DNA from: Paracoccus albicereus
GTDB lineage: Bacteria > Pseudomonadota > Alphaproteobacteria > Rhodobacterales > Rhodobacteraceae
DNA: 64,000 nucleotides
NCBI RefSeq assembly: GCF_024359525.1
Contig: NZ_JAKZEU010000007.1
Coordinates: 62,001-126,000 of the forward strand
Direction: 5' to 3'
The notes below the pieces were generated by a model. That model had not been told where the DNA came from and did no database searches. It worked only from the letters and a program-made list of their open reading frames with translations. Position 1 is the stretch's first letter, and every line of letters starts with the position of its first letter. Positions 35,404 through 43,896 of the stretch are shown here, one piece after another. A program made the translations under genes and the position numbers.

Positions 35404-36756
35404 ATGGCCAAGCTGACGAAACGCGTCGTAGACGCAGCCGCTGTCCGCGAGAAAGACTACTTCATCTGGGACGACGAGCTGCCTGGCTTCGGTCTTCGCA
35501 TTTTCGCGTCCGGCAAACGCAGCTACCTTATCCAATATCGAGCCGCAGGTCGAACCCGTCGCTACACCATCGGTCTCCATGGCGTCTGGACGGCGGAGAC
35601 AGCGCGGCAAAAGGCGAAGGTCCAGCTCGGTCGCGTTGCGCAGGGTGATAACCCCTCGGAGGAACGCCTGCTCGATCATCAGGCAGTCACTGTCAAAGAG
35701 CTGTGCGCGATGTATCTCAAGGACCTCGAAGCCGGTCTCATCCTCGGGAAAGGTGGTCGCCCGAAGAAGGCGACCACCATTGTCTCCGACACCGGTCGGA
35801 TTCATCGACACATCATCCCGCTCATCGGCAGCCGTCGGGTTAAGGACCTGGCGAAAGCCGACATCGCCAAGGTTTTGAAGGACATCATGGCTGGCAAGAC
35901 CGCGGTGTCGGTGAAGACGAAGAAGCTACGCGGCAAGGCCGTGGTAACAGGCGGCGCCGGCACGGCCACACGAACGATTGGACTTCTTGGTGGCATCTTT
36001 ACCTATGCAATGGAAGCCGGGATCATTACCACCAATCCGGCACACGGCATCCGCAAGCCCAAGGACAAGGTGCGTGATCGTCGTCTCACCGAAGCCGAGT
36101 ATCGAATGCTGGGCGAGATTCTCCGCGAAGCGGCTGCGACCCCGAAATTTGAAATGACGGTCGAAATCATTCGCCAGATCGCGCTTACCGGCTGCCGCCG
36201 CAGCGAGATGATCGGTCTCATGTGGACCGAAGCGGACACCGACGCGAGTTGCATGCGTCTCGTGGACAGCAAGGAAGGTGCCTCGGTTCGTCCCATCGGG
36301 CTTGTTGTGGTCGAGTATCTGGAAGAACACCGCAAGACCGCGACGGGTACGTATGTCTTTCCCGGCCAGGGCGAGGACAACGCCTTCGGCGGCTTCCCAA
36401 ACCACTGGAGGCAAATTTTCAAAGACTCCGCGCTGTCTGATGTGACGCCGCACGTCCTGCGCCATAGCTTCGCGAGCGTCGCCAATGATCTTGGGTTCAC
36501 CGAAGTCACGATCGCCGCACTGGTCGGCCACTCCAAAGGCACGGTCACGAGCAAGTACATTCACACGCTCGACACGGCCCTTATCATGGCTGCTGACACG
36601 ATCTCCGGTTATATCCAAGGGCTGCTCGACGGGGTCAAGTTCAGGCAGACCGCCTACGCTCTTGATCGCGATTCACGTAAAGTCGCGCTAGCGCGTTTTC
36701 TCGCGGGTGCCCGTGAGGAAACTGCGAACGAGGAGCACCAGCGTCGCGCCGCGTGA
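35404..36756 (+). CDS. Tyrosine-type site-specific integrase (DUF4102 / P4-like)
   Basis: This 450-residue integrase has an N-terminal DUF4102 arm-binding domain (residues ~1-90: LTKRVVDAA, FIWDDELPGFGLRIFASGKRS), a SAM-like core-binding domain (~95-200) and a catalytic domain. The catalytic domain has the Arg of TGCRRSEMIGLMW, HVLRHSF (H-x-x-R), GHSKG and the nucleophile in SKYIHTLD. GGGGGAA precedes ATG 35404. It lies 185 bases from the tRNA-Arg fragment and is very likely the enzyme that inserted the island. Length and all catalytic residues are intact, so it may be active. Confidence 0.95.
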   Translation: MAKLTKRVVDAAAVREKDYFIWDDELPGFGLRIFASGKRSYLIQYRAAGRTRRYTIGLHGVWTAETARQKAKVQLGRVAQGDNPSEERLLDHQAVTVKELCAMYLKDLEAGLILGKGGRPKKATTIVSDTGRIHRHIIPLIGSRRVKDLAKADIAKVLKDIMAGKTAVSVKTKKLRGKAVVTGGAGTATRTIGLLGGIFTYAMEAGIITTNPAHGIRKPKDKVRDRRLTEAEYRMLGEILREAAATPKFEMTVEIIRQIALTGCRRSEMIGLMWTEADTDASCMRLVDSKEGASVRPIGLVVVEYLEEHRKTATGTYVFPGQGEDNAFGGFPNHWRQIFKDSALSDVTPHVLRHSFASVANDLGFTEVTIAALVGHSKGTVTSKYIHTLDTALIMAADTISGYIQGLLDGVKFRQTAYALDRDSRKVALARFLAGAREETANEEHQRRAA

Positions 36757-36857
36757 CCGAGGTAGCACTGGTGAGCCGCGTCGTCGGTTGGAATGAAGAC
36801 CAATGCTGATGCCCGGGGATACCCGATCAGGCATAGAGCATGGCTATCGTCCCCCAT

Positions 36858-39800
36858 CTACGCATCGGCAGGCGGCCAACGCAGTTTTCCTCGGCCGACG
36901 CGTACGGCATCCACCAGCCTAGTGTCTCCCGGTAGCCTCCCCGAGAAGAGGCTTGGCTTGGGGTCCATCGCCGGCTTCTTAAAGGCGGCGACGTGCCGAT
37001 AGTCAGGAGTTGTGAGCCAGGTCCGCCCGTCCCCCTTGTCGGTAACAATCCGATAAAGGCCTGCAGGCGGAGCGGCCGCGACATCGAGCAAGCGCTTGTA
37101 ACGTTCGACGGACCATTTTTGGATCCCGCCGCTGAGTGCCTCAGTTCTAAATCTCGCCCACAACGCCGCCGTTTCTGGTTTCGGCCAATCCCCTAAATCC
37201 GTGAAGACTGTGATTTCGTCGGATTCGAGCCATGCCCGCATTTCCGCCGGAGTCACAAATACCGGCTTGGTCTCGTTTATGGCGGTCATAGCCGCTTTCC
37301 TCGAAGGCAGATCGGCGCGGATCAACATCGCCATCATGAACTGCGGAACCCCCGTTTCGACAGCAGTCGCCGCACCGCCCGCCACCGTCTCCGGCGACCA
37401 GCCAAGGGATATGCGGCGAGTACGAATAGCCTCCAGCGCCCAAACCAATCGATAGGTGAAGGCCTCTTCGACCGCTCGCATGTTCTGCGGTCCGATCTTC
37501 GAAACTTCCTCGCCGGAGACCCAGGCGCGCAGGATTGCCTTCCAGTTGGCGGGCAGCGCGTTCCTCTTGTCAGGAATGAACGGCCGCATGAACAGCAAGC
37601 GTTCGCCCAGGCCGCCAAGAGCATCGGCGAGTTCGTCGACATTACCGTTCATCGTTGCGGCATCAGCCCGGTCGACCAGTTCGGCCAACACGTCGGCCAT
37701 CGCTTCGATGGAGAGGCCCGCTTCGAGCCCGACACCCATTGCGAAATGTCCGCGCCGTGTCTGCTCGGTAGTGGTCTTCCAAATGAGGTCGGCCCGCGCT
37801 TCGAACACCTTTTTGTGTAACGGCGCGACGCCCTCCTCCTCGCGAGCGATCTGGCGAGCCCAAAGCGATCCCCTGAGCGCCTCATCCAGCAACTCCGGAA
37901 GATCGACGCGATCAGCGTCCAGCGCTTCAATCAGGCCAAACACCGTCGCATCAAGCCGTTCGACAAGCTGCGACAATGGCTCTTCGTCGATGGTTTCCTC
38001 TTCGACACCCCCATCGCCTTCATCATCGTCACCAATATCAGCGCCGTACTCAACGGTGGCGGCCAAGCGCTCTGCAACCGCAGCCTCTTCATTGGGTGAT
38101 CTCCACGCTTCGCGGGCGTTGGCGAGATATTCCCAGGCATCGTCACGGTCGAGCACACCCTCGCGCGACAGGCGCTCAAGGATCTCGGCGACGATCTGGA
38201 TGAGGCCGCTCTTCAAGGTTCTGGCCTTGGCGGAACTGACCAGCTTTTTCCATTCCTTCTTTCGCCAATCGGTTTTGTCGAACATGACATGGACGATCAG
38301 GCCTTCGACATCGACGAAGGCGCGCCCGGCTCGACCGGCGACGTTGGCGAATTCTTCGCCCTTGATCTTTTCACCGGCCCGGTAGAGCGCCGGGACGAGA
38401 AGGACTGCGGCGTTGAGATTGAGCCCCTGGGAAAGTGTAGGCGAGGCGACGATGACTTTCAGCACGCCATCGGACAGAAGCACCTCCAGTTCGCGCAGGA
38501 ACGGGCTCGGCAGGCGGCCGTGATGGATGGCAACGCCGACCTTCAGGCTGGCGACCGCGGGATGGTCCTCGCCCAGCCATTCCTTGCCGACTTCCAACGC
38601 GCGCGCGATCTGCGCTTCATCCTCCAGCAACGAGTCGAGATAGCCGCGCTTGCACAGGTCAATGACCTGCTTGCCGTAGCTCTCGACCCAGTTGGCCTGG
38701 GTGGAAAAGATCAGGGTCCGCTTACCCTGGCCGGCAAACTCCCAGGCCGCGAACAGGGCGAGGTGCGAGTTCTTGCGTGGATATGGGTTTTTCTCCTTTC
38801 CTAGCGCGGGTTTCTCCTTGACGAATTTGTCGAGGAACGGACCGTTCTCGTCGAGATCAAGCCGCAGAAGCGCGTCCTTGCCGCGCCATGTTAATGCGCC
38901 AAACCGTTGTCGCGTGGGGCGCCAATCGGAACGCACGGGTTCACCCGGTTCATCCGAGCGTATCCAGGCGGTCAAATCGTCCAATTCGTCGCCGCTCGGC
39001 AGGATGGCGGAGAGACAGACGATCCTGCGGTCGGCCGCGTCGCCGCGACGTAACAGGCGCTGTACCAATGTTTCGTAGCGAATCTCGCGCTCGCTGGGTC
39101 CGATCATGTGACCCTCATCGAGAACGATCAGACCGACGTCATCGATCAGTGAGGCATCGCTCCGAAGCGCGAAGTCGAGCTTTTCCGGCGTGGCGATGAT
39201 GATCTCGCGGGTGCGCAGGGCATCCTCGTCGCCCGCCGAAAGTCCGCTGGCGCCGTACAGCGAGGAGACGCTGAACCCGAGGGGCGCGAAGGTCTTGCGG
39301 AAGGATCGTTCGGTCTGGGCTGACAAGGCGCGCAGCGGCGTGACAATCAAAACTCGGCGCGTCGAGGACAACGTCATCAATGTGGCGATTTCTGCCACGC
39401 GCGTTTTGCCCGCACTGGTGGGAAGCGCCACGACCAGATCATCAGTGACGTCGGTGGACCGCTGCGCCGCCTCGCGCTGGGACGGCCATAGTTCCACTTC
39501 AGAGGTTTTGCGGGCGTACAGCGAACCGATGAACAGCCGCCGGAGATCCGGATATTTCTCTTCCGCTCCCGCAGGTGGTTCCATCGGCAGGTTCAGGTGC
39601 AGCGAATGCTGCCAGAGATCATCGATCAAGTGGCGGCAGAGGTTCGATATCCACCACAGGGGGACGTTCCCGGCGTTGTCGGCGAGCCTGATGGCGGTCG
39701 CCAGCAGCTCGCGCGCAACGTCGATCGGCTCCTCCTCGCCCGTCTCCAGGGCAAAGTCGAAGAAGGCCAAGGCCCGGCAGATCGTCGTATTCACGATGGT

Positions 39801-40364
39801 GGACAACACGGCGTCGATGTCGGGCTCATCGCCGCCCAGCACTTCGGCCATCTGCTCGTCGCCGTGCGCTTCGTCGTCAAGCCAGTCACGAACGAACCCG
39901 CGCAGCTGATCGAGATCACGCAGAATGAGCTGGCGGATTGCTGCTTCTCCGGGCGAAGAGTTCAGGTCTTCGGCCATATCATTGAACAGCGAATATGCGA
40001 CGGCGGAGTAACCGGCGAGGTGATAGGCAGCAGCAGCTATCATGCGGCGAAAGCCGCGGTCGGGCGCCTCGGGATCACCGTTTCTGACCAGGGCCTCGAA
40101 GGCGTTGGCGGCCCGCTCGAATGCCTTATTCGTCAGATCCGATGCGCCGGTTTGAGCGCGCAATGCCATGGCGGCCCGAAGCAGGGCGAAGCCGTGTTCG
40201 GCAAGATCGGTTTCGATTGTCGCGCCCAAAGCCGGCGCGGTCTGTGGCAAAACGCCATCTTCCCGCATCAGCGACCATGCCGCGCCACGATAAAGCAACC
40301 GGCCGAGTATGCCGTCAACGGTAGCGGTGGCGAGGAAGACGGTCAGTTCGTCAGGCGTCTCCAA
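36858..40364 (-). CDS. hamB: Hachiman defence helicase HamB (Ski2-like DExH)
   Basis: This 1168-residue superfamily 2 helicase has a ~290-residue alpha-helical N-terminal domain. The helicase core follows with motif I PTSAGKT (315-321), motif II DEGH (416-419), motif III SAIL and motif VI GRAGRAF, then a long C-terminal region with a very acidic linker (DDDEGDGGVEEETIDEE). Size and order fit HamB of Hachiman, which scans DNA and releases or activates the HamA nuclease upon phage-induced DNA damage (family knowledge). The start is a TTG at 40364 with GGGGG upstream; it overlaps hamA by 14 bases. AbpB, a related helicase, is the alternative name; pairing with a DUF1837 protein fits both. Confidence 0.85.
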   Translation of the reverse strand: METPDELTVFLATATVDGILGRLLYRGAAWSLMREDGVLPQTAPALGATIETDLAEHGFALLRAAMALRAQTGASDLTNKAFERAANAFEALVRNGDPEAPDRGFRRMIAAAAYHLAGYSAVAYSLFNDMAEDLNSSPGEAAIRQLILRDLDQLRGFVRDWLDDEAHGDEQMAEVLGGDEPDIDAVLSTIVNTTICRALAFFDFALETGEEEPIDVARELLATAIRLADNAGNVPLWWISNLCRHLIDDLWQHSLHLNLPMEPPAGAEEKYPDLRRLFIGSLYARKTSEVELWPSQREAAQRSTDVTDDLVVALPTSAGKTRVAEIATLMTLSSTRRVLIVTPLRALSAQTERSFRKTFAPLGFSVSSLYGASGLSAGDEDALRTREIIIATPEKLDFALRSDASLIDDVGLIVLDEGHMIGPSEREIRYETLVQRLLRRGDAADRRIVCLSAILPSGDELDDLTAWIRSDEPGEPVRSDWRPTRQRFGALTWRGKDALLRLDLDENGPFLDKFVKEKPALGKEKNPYPRKNSHLALFAAWEFAGQGKRTLIFSTQANWVESYGKQVIDLCKRGYLDSLLEDEAQIARALEVGKEWLGEDHPAVASLKVGVAIHHGRLPSPFLRELEVLLSDGVLKVIVASPTLSQGLNLNAAVLLVPALYRAGEKIKGEEFANVAGRAGRAFVDVEGLIVHVMFDKTDWRKKEWKKLVSSAKARTLKSGLIQIVAEILERLSREGVLDRDDAWEYLANAREAWRSPNEEAAVAERLAATVEYGADIGDDDEGDGGVEEETIDEEPLSQLVERLDATVFGLIEALDADRVDLPELLDEALRGSLWARQIAREEEGVAPLHKKVFEARADLIWKTTTEQTRRGHFAMGVGLEAGLSIEAMADVLAELVDRADAATMNGNVDELADALGGLGERLLFMRPFIPDKRNALPANWKAILRAWVSGEEVSKIGPQNMRAVEEAFTYRLVWALEAIRTRRISLGWSPETVAGGAATAVETGVPQFMMAMLIRADLPSRKAAMTAINETKPVFVTPAEMRAWLESDEITVFTDLGDWPKPETAALWARFRTEALSGGIQKWSVERYKRLLDVAAAPPAGLYRIVTDKGDGRTWLTTPDYRHVAAFKKPAMDPKPSLFSGRLPGDTRLVDAVRVGRGKLRWPPADA

Positions 40365-41133
40365 GGTCTTGTGCCCCCTGGTACATGGCCGCGATGAAAT
40401 CCTGATGATCTTCGATGTGGATGTTCACGACGTAGTGGTCGCGATTGGTCCCGGCAGCGTCCAGGTCTTCCTTCAGCGAGGCATGGGGGCCATTGCCCGA
40501 TACGGTAAAAAGCATGTGGTCGATGCGATCGGCGCGCAGTGACTTCACGCCCACCTCGTCACGCAAATCACGTCCCAGCGCGTTTTCGTCGGGATCGTTG
40601 CTCTCGAGCAGGCGGTTGGCGACGAACAGCAGCGAGTCCGGCGTGCAGCGGCCATTGTCGCGATCAAGCACTTTGCGCGCACTCGTCACGGTGGATTTGC
40701 CAAGCTGCTTGTTGCTTTTGGCTTCCCCCTTCAAGAGCCAGAGTTTCTCGTCCTGGCCGCTATAGCCGGCGCCGATGAAATCATCACCGCGCATGGCCAT
40801 GTTTCGGCCGTCCTTGTAGCGGAGCCGGCGCACAGGGACGCGCAGGCCGATCTCTTCCTCCACAAGTTCCGTCGCCAGGATTTCGCCGAGGTCACCGGAG
40901 CGGCCCCTGGCCGTCTGTGGCATCGCCTCGCTCAGGATCGTGGCGGCGAACTTGTAGCCGAGCCGCTCCACATCCTCGGCGATGCGCTCGAGCCGGTCAT
41001 AGTGGGAGCGGATGGTTTCGGCGAGGTCGCCGCTGAACTCGTCGCGACCGGCATCCTTTTCGGCATAGGTCCAATAGTGCTTGCGCTTGTCCCTTTCTTT
41101 CGTGGCTTCGCACCACCTTTCGTATAACCCCAC
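40351..41133 (-). CDS. hamA: Hachiman effector nuclease HamA (DUF1837)
   Basis: This 260-residue protein belongs to DUF1837. The PD-(D/E)xK-type nuclease core is readable: GDLGE (E84), RGDDF (D117/D118) and GEAK (E137-x-K139), the acidic residues and lysine expected for metal-dependent DNA cleavage. In characterised Hachiman systems HamA degrades DNA when freed by HamB. The start is a GTG at 41133, 19 bases after the abiEii stop; the site AGGAA is rather far upstream, so translation may depend on coupling to abiEii. Missing from a standard Hachiman operon is nothing; added here is the AbiE pair in front. Confidence 0.85.
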   Translation of the reverse strand: MGLYERWCEATKERDKRKHYWTYAEKDAGRDEFSGDLAETIRSHYDRLERIAEDVERLGYKFAATILSEAMPQTARGRSGDLGEILATELVEEEIGLRVPVRRLRYKDGRNMAMRGDDFIGAGYSGQDEKLWLLKGEAKSNKQLGKSTVTSARKVLDRDNGRCTPDSLLFVANRLLESNDPDENALGRDLRDEVGVKSLRADRIDHMLFTVSGNGPHASLKEDLDAAGTNRDHYVVNIHIEDHQDFIAAMYQGAQDLGDA

Positions 41134-41152
41134 GCTTGTCCCGCAGTTCCTG

Positions 41153-42169
41153 TTATCTCGCCGCGCGGTTCGTTCGTCCGGCGATGTCTGCGCATCGCTC
41201 GATCAGCTGCTCGAAAGGCTCGGCATCCTCAAGCAGCAGTCCGTCCTCGACCATGTGGTCGTAGTCCGAGGCCAGCACTGCACGCGCTTCTCCGCCCGGC
41301 ACGAGCTGCAACATTCCATTTACGGCGGCTTCATAGTCGACAGGCGCGCCGTTCGCCGCTTTCTCGGCGAAGAACATGCTCTTGTGCCGTGCGACAGCGC
41401 GAGTAAGGTCTCGATCTGCCGCAGCCGCATCGGCAATCCCTGCGTCACTCAGGCGGACAACGTCATGCCAATGGCGGGCAAAGCGCTCCCCGCGAAGCCG
41501 CTGCTGCAAACAAAAGACGTGGATCGCGGTCGCCTTTTCCCAAAATGTCCGCTCGGCGTGCATTACGCGAGGCGTCGCCGTCGGGAATGTCACGCCCTCG
41601 ACCATGCCGTCCGCATCACAGATCACGTTACGCGGGCTGGCCGGTTCGCCCGTCGAGCGAGCCCCGAATTCCAGCATGACGCTGGGCGCGACGTAACCGG
41701 AGCCGGCGGAGGTCGCCTCATAGTCGATGAAGAGCTTCTCGCCCTCCACCCGCGTCACCGCCGAAACACCCTGCGCGCCAACGGCCTCGGCGAGCAATGG
41801 CTGCACCGTAGCGGAAATCCATTCCGGCAACCGGTGGCGCACGGTTTTGGACCAGCGCCTTTCTTCGCTGCGCGTTGTCGGCAAGCCTTCACCATTGTCG
41901 CCCACCAGATCGGGCGCTATCGCGCGGATATCGTAGGTCAGATCGACATCTTCCGAGAAGCGCTGGATGACGCCATAGGCCTTTGAAAGCGACGTTCCGC
42001 CCTTGAAGGTAAGATGGTCGCCGAAGGCCGAGCCGAAGATTGTCTGAAGCGCCCAGACGACCCAGACATCCTTTTCAAGCAGATGGGCGGGCCGTCCCGA
42101 GCGATCGGCGGCTACGCCCAACGCGTCGCGACGATCCTGGGCCGTCAAGGACAGAAATGGCTCAGCCAT
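41153..42169 (-). CDS. abiEii: AbiEii/AbiGii-type nucleotidyltransferase toxin
   Basis: This 338-residue toxin of the type IV AbiE system has the DNA polymerase beta-like motif FKGGTSLSKAYGVIQRFSEDVDLTYD near residues 55-80 (GGTSLSK and SEDVDL). AbiEii proteins are nucleotidyltransferases that block growth, in some cases by modifying tRNA ends. ATG at 42169 overlaps the antitoxin stop by eight bases; the longer frame to 42238 adds residues without similarity. It sits between its antitoxin and hamA. Confidence 0.9.
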   Translation of the reverse strand: MAEPFLSLTAQDRRDALGVAADRSGRPAHLLEKDVWVVWALQTIFGSAFGDHLTFKGGTSLSKAYGVIQRFSEDVDLTYDIRAIAPDLVGDNGEGLPTTRSEERRWSKTVRHRLPEWISATVQPLLAEAVGAQGVSAVTRVEGEKLFIDYEATSAGSGYVAPSVMLEFGARSTGEPASPRNVICDADGMVEGVTFPTATPRVMHAERTFWEKATAIHVFCLQQRLRGERFARHWHDVVRLSDAGIADAAAADRDLTRAVARHKSMFFAEKAANGAPVDYEAAVNGMLQLVPGGEARAVLASDYDHMVEDGLLLEDAEPFEQLIERCADIAGRTNRAAR

Positions 42170-42755
42170 GAGCAGCCTTGCCGACGCTTCGGGCCAGCCA
42201 GGTCGGAAACTGCGGCGCAGCCGCCACCAACTCGCCAAACGCTGTCGGTGGTAGTTTTCGTTTCAGAGTCTTGAGCGCCGTTTCTGCCTTCTCAGGGCCG
42301 AGCCAGGCCAAAGCGCGAACCGCCTGTCCTGCCGGGCGATTGGCCAAGGCGAGCTGCCAGCGCGGCGCATGCTGTAACTCCACAAGCTGCTTGCCCAGAG
42401 TCATCGTGCGGCTACGACCCGAGGTCAGATAGACGGAGCGAACCGGGACCTGCGTCGTCAGCCCGAGCGCGTTTGCCGCTGCCGCGCCATTCGGTACGAT
42501 GATCTCACCCCGTTGTGCCGCCAGCGCCTCGACCGCCTGCTCCACCGAAGGAGCGCGCGTGCCAAACCGACTCTTGATGGGGTGCAGATAAATGCCTCGT
42601 CCGGCGCGGATAAGTTGTCCGCGTACGGCAAGACGCGACAAAGCTTGATCCACCCCGGCGCGGTTGCCGAGATGGAGCAGGCTCTTGGCGGCCAGCGGCG
42701 TTCCTTCCGGAAGCCGTTCGGCATAGGTCAGTATCTGTTCGGTCAAATGTTGCAC
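42162..42755 (-). CDS. abiEi: AbiEi-type antitoxin / transcriptional regulator (DUF6088)
   Basis: This 197-residue antitoxin starts at a GTG (42755) with AGGAG seven bases upstream. The N-terminal winged-helix (LAAKSLLHLGNRAGVDQALSRL, GQLIRAGRGIYLHP) binds DNA. The C-terminal antitoxin domain has RGEIIVPNGAAAANALGLTTQ and VYLTSGRSRTM. AbiEi proteins neutralise AbiEii and repress their own promoter by binding inverted repeats, and a perfect one lies just upstream. A longer frame to 43031 crosses this promoter and is rejected. First gene of the abiEi-abiEii-hamA-hamB operon. Confidence 0.88.
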   Translation of the reverse strand: MQHLTEQILTYAERLPEGTPLAAKSLLHLGNRAGVDQALSRLAVRGQLIRAGRGIYLHPIKSRFGTRAPSVEQAVEALAAQRGEIIVPNGAAAANALGLTTQVPVRSVYLTSGRSRTMTLGKQLVELQHAPRWQLALANRPAGQAVRALAWLGPEKAETALKTLKRKLPPTAFGELVAAAPQFPTWLARSVGKAAHG

Positions 42756-42765
42756 AGCAAAACTC

Positions 42766-42802
42766 CTGTCAGAAACATAAGCGGTTTTCTGACAGTTTTC
42801 AA
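42766..42802 (-). promoter_or_regulatory. Promoter of the abiE-ham operon with overlapping AbiEi operator
   Basis: On the minus strand TTGAAA (42797-42802) and TATGTT (42774-42779) are 17 bases apart, a good sigma70 promoter. The perfect inverted repeat CTGTCAGAAA (42766-42775) / TTTCTGACAG (42786-42795), with centres 20 bp apart, covers the spacer and -10 and touches the ribosome binding site. AbiEi homologues bind such repeats cooperatively, so autorepression is likely. Confidence 0.75.
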
Positions 42803-42929
42803 TATGGAGTGTCCGGCAGAGGAAAGTTTGAGGGGAAAGCCTTCCCCTGCGGACGAGCCAAGGTCTCGGCCGACCCCTTCTGCGGGGGCACCCCGCAACG
42901 CCCCGAGAGTGAGAGTGCGGACGGGTTTG

Positions 42930-42977
42930 CCGTGACGGGTTGAGGACTGGGAGAGAGGCTTCCGGTGCCCGTCGCGG
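42930..42977 (+). ncRNA. radC-motif-like hairpin leader before ardC
   Basis: CCGTGACGGG (42930-42939) pairs over ten positions with CCCGTCGCGG (42968-42977), one of them U-G. The loop contains GGGAGAGAGGCTTCCGG. The same structure, with wobble or swapped pairs, occurs before ardC-2, the parB-like gene and the 54938 gene. It ends ten bases before the ardC start and holds GGAG in its 3' flank. Confidence 0.65.
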
Positions 42978-42987
42978 AGATATTCCG

Positions 42988-43731
42988 ATGGCCAGACAGG
43001 ACCGCGCGCGCGCAGGCGGCGCCCGCAGCAATCTTTACGACGACATCACCAACAAGATCATCGGCGAGCTGGAGGACGGGCGGCTGCCCTGGGTCCAGCC
43101 TTGGGGGACGGCGGCGGCGAAAGCGCCGCTCGCCATGCCGAGGAACGCGGCGACCGCCCGGCAGTATTCCGGGATCAATGTTCTGATCCTCTGGGGCGCG
43201 GTGGTCCAGCACGGCTATCCGACCCAGCATTGGCTCACTTTCCGCCAGGCGCTGTCGCTCGGCGGCAATGTCCGCAAGGGCGAGCGCGGCACCACCGTGG
43301 TCTACGCCGACCGTTTCACCCCCGAGGACGAGAAGTGCCGCGCCAGGGAAACAGGCGAAAAAGCAGGCAGCATCCCGTTCCTGAAGCGCTTTACCGTGTT
43401 CAACGCGGCGCAATGCGAGGGTCTGCCCGAGGACATCGCCGTCGAGGCACCGCCACCGCCGCCCGGCATGATCGAGCCGCGGGTCGAGGCGCTGATCCGA
43501 GCGACCGGCATCGATTTCCGCATCGGCGGGGATCGTGCCTTCTATGTGCCCGCATTTGACTATGTGCAGGTGCCGCCGCCGGCCGCCTATTTCGAGCCGA
43601 TCAATTGGCACCGGACGGCCCTGCACGAGATGGGTCACGCGACAGGCCATGCCTCGCGTTTAGGACGGGATTTCTCGGGCAGCTTCGGCACCAGGAAATA
43701 CGCCTTCGAAGAACTGGTGGCCTTATCTTGA
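42988..43731 (+). pseudogene. ardC: ArdC-type antirestriction protein, N-terminal part (interrupted by mobile element)
   Basis: The ArdC N-terminal ssDNA-binding domain (residues ~10-140: NLYDDITNKIIGELEDG, WVQPWG, GGNVRKGERGTTVVYADRF) and most of the zincin-like metallopeptidase domain are intact, including H213-E-x-x-H217 (LHEMGH). After residue V244-A245 (GTGGCC, 43717-43722) the frame enters foreign DNA and stops after two more codons. The missing 74 residues are found in frame at 50260-50484. ArdC proteins protect incoming DNA from restriction. The interrupted protein lacks its C-terminal helices and may be inactive, although both metal-binding His and E241/E242 are kept. Confidence 0.88.
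43717..43722 (+). repeat. Left copy of 6-bp direct repeat GTGGCC flanking the element
   Basis: GTGGCC here and at 50254-50259 are both in the reading frame of ardC (Val-Ala). Six bases is the usual crossover length of tyrosine recombinases, so this is either the core site or a target duplication. Confidence 0.8.
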
Positions 43732-43785
43732 CAGTCTGCACCGCATGCCACCCTGCCGTAGGATGGGTGACAGGCATCGACGGTA

Positions 43786-43849
43786 GGCAGTTTTCAGGCT
43801 GGCCGCCGCGCTTACCAAAGAGCTGGCGGCGGCCAGCCTGAGAACTGCC
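43786..43849. repeat. Large inverted repeat (24-bp arms) near the element's left end
   Basis: The arm 43786-43809 (starts GGCAGTTTTCAGG, ends GGCCGCCGC) is complementary to 43826-43849 with one G-T type mismatch and a 16-base loop. It lies between the left terminus and the first recombinase gene, 48 bases before its GTG. No U-run follows. It could be a recombinase arm-binding site, a replication/folding signal or a shield against read-through from ardC. Confidence 0.8.
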
Positions 43850-43896
43850 GGGCCGAAGCGTGCACCGGGTGGGGGCATGGGGAGGGTTTCGCGCCG

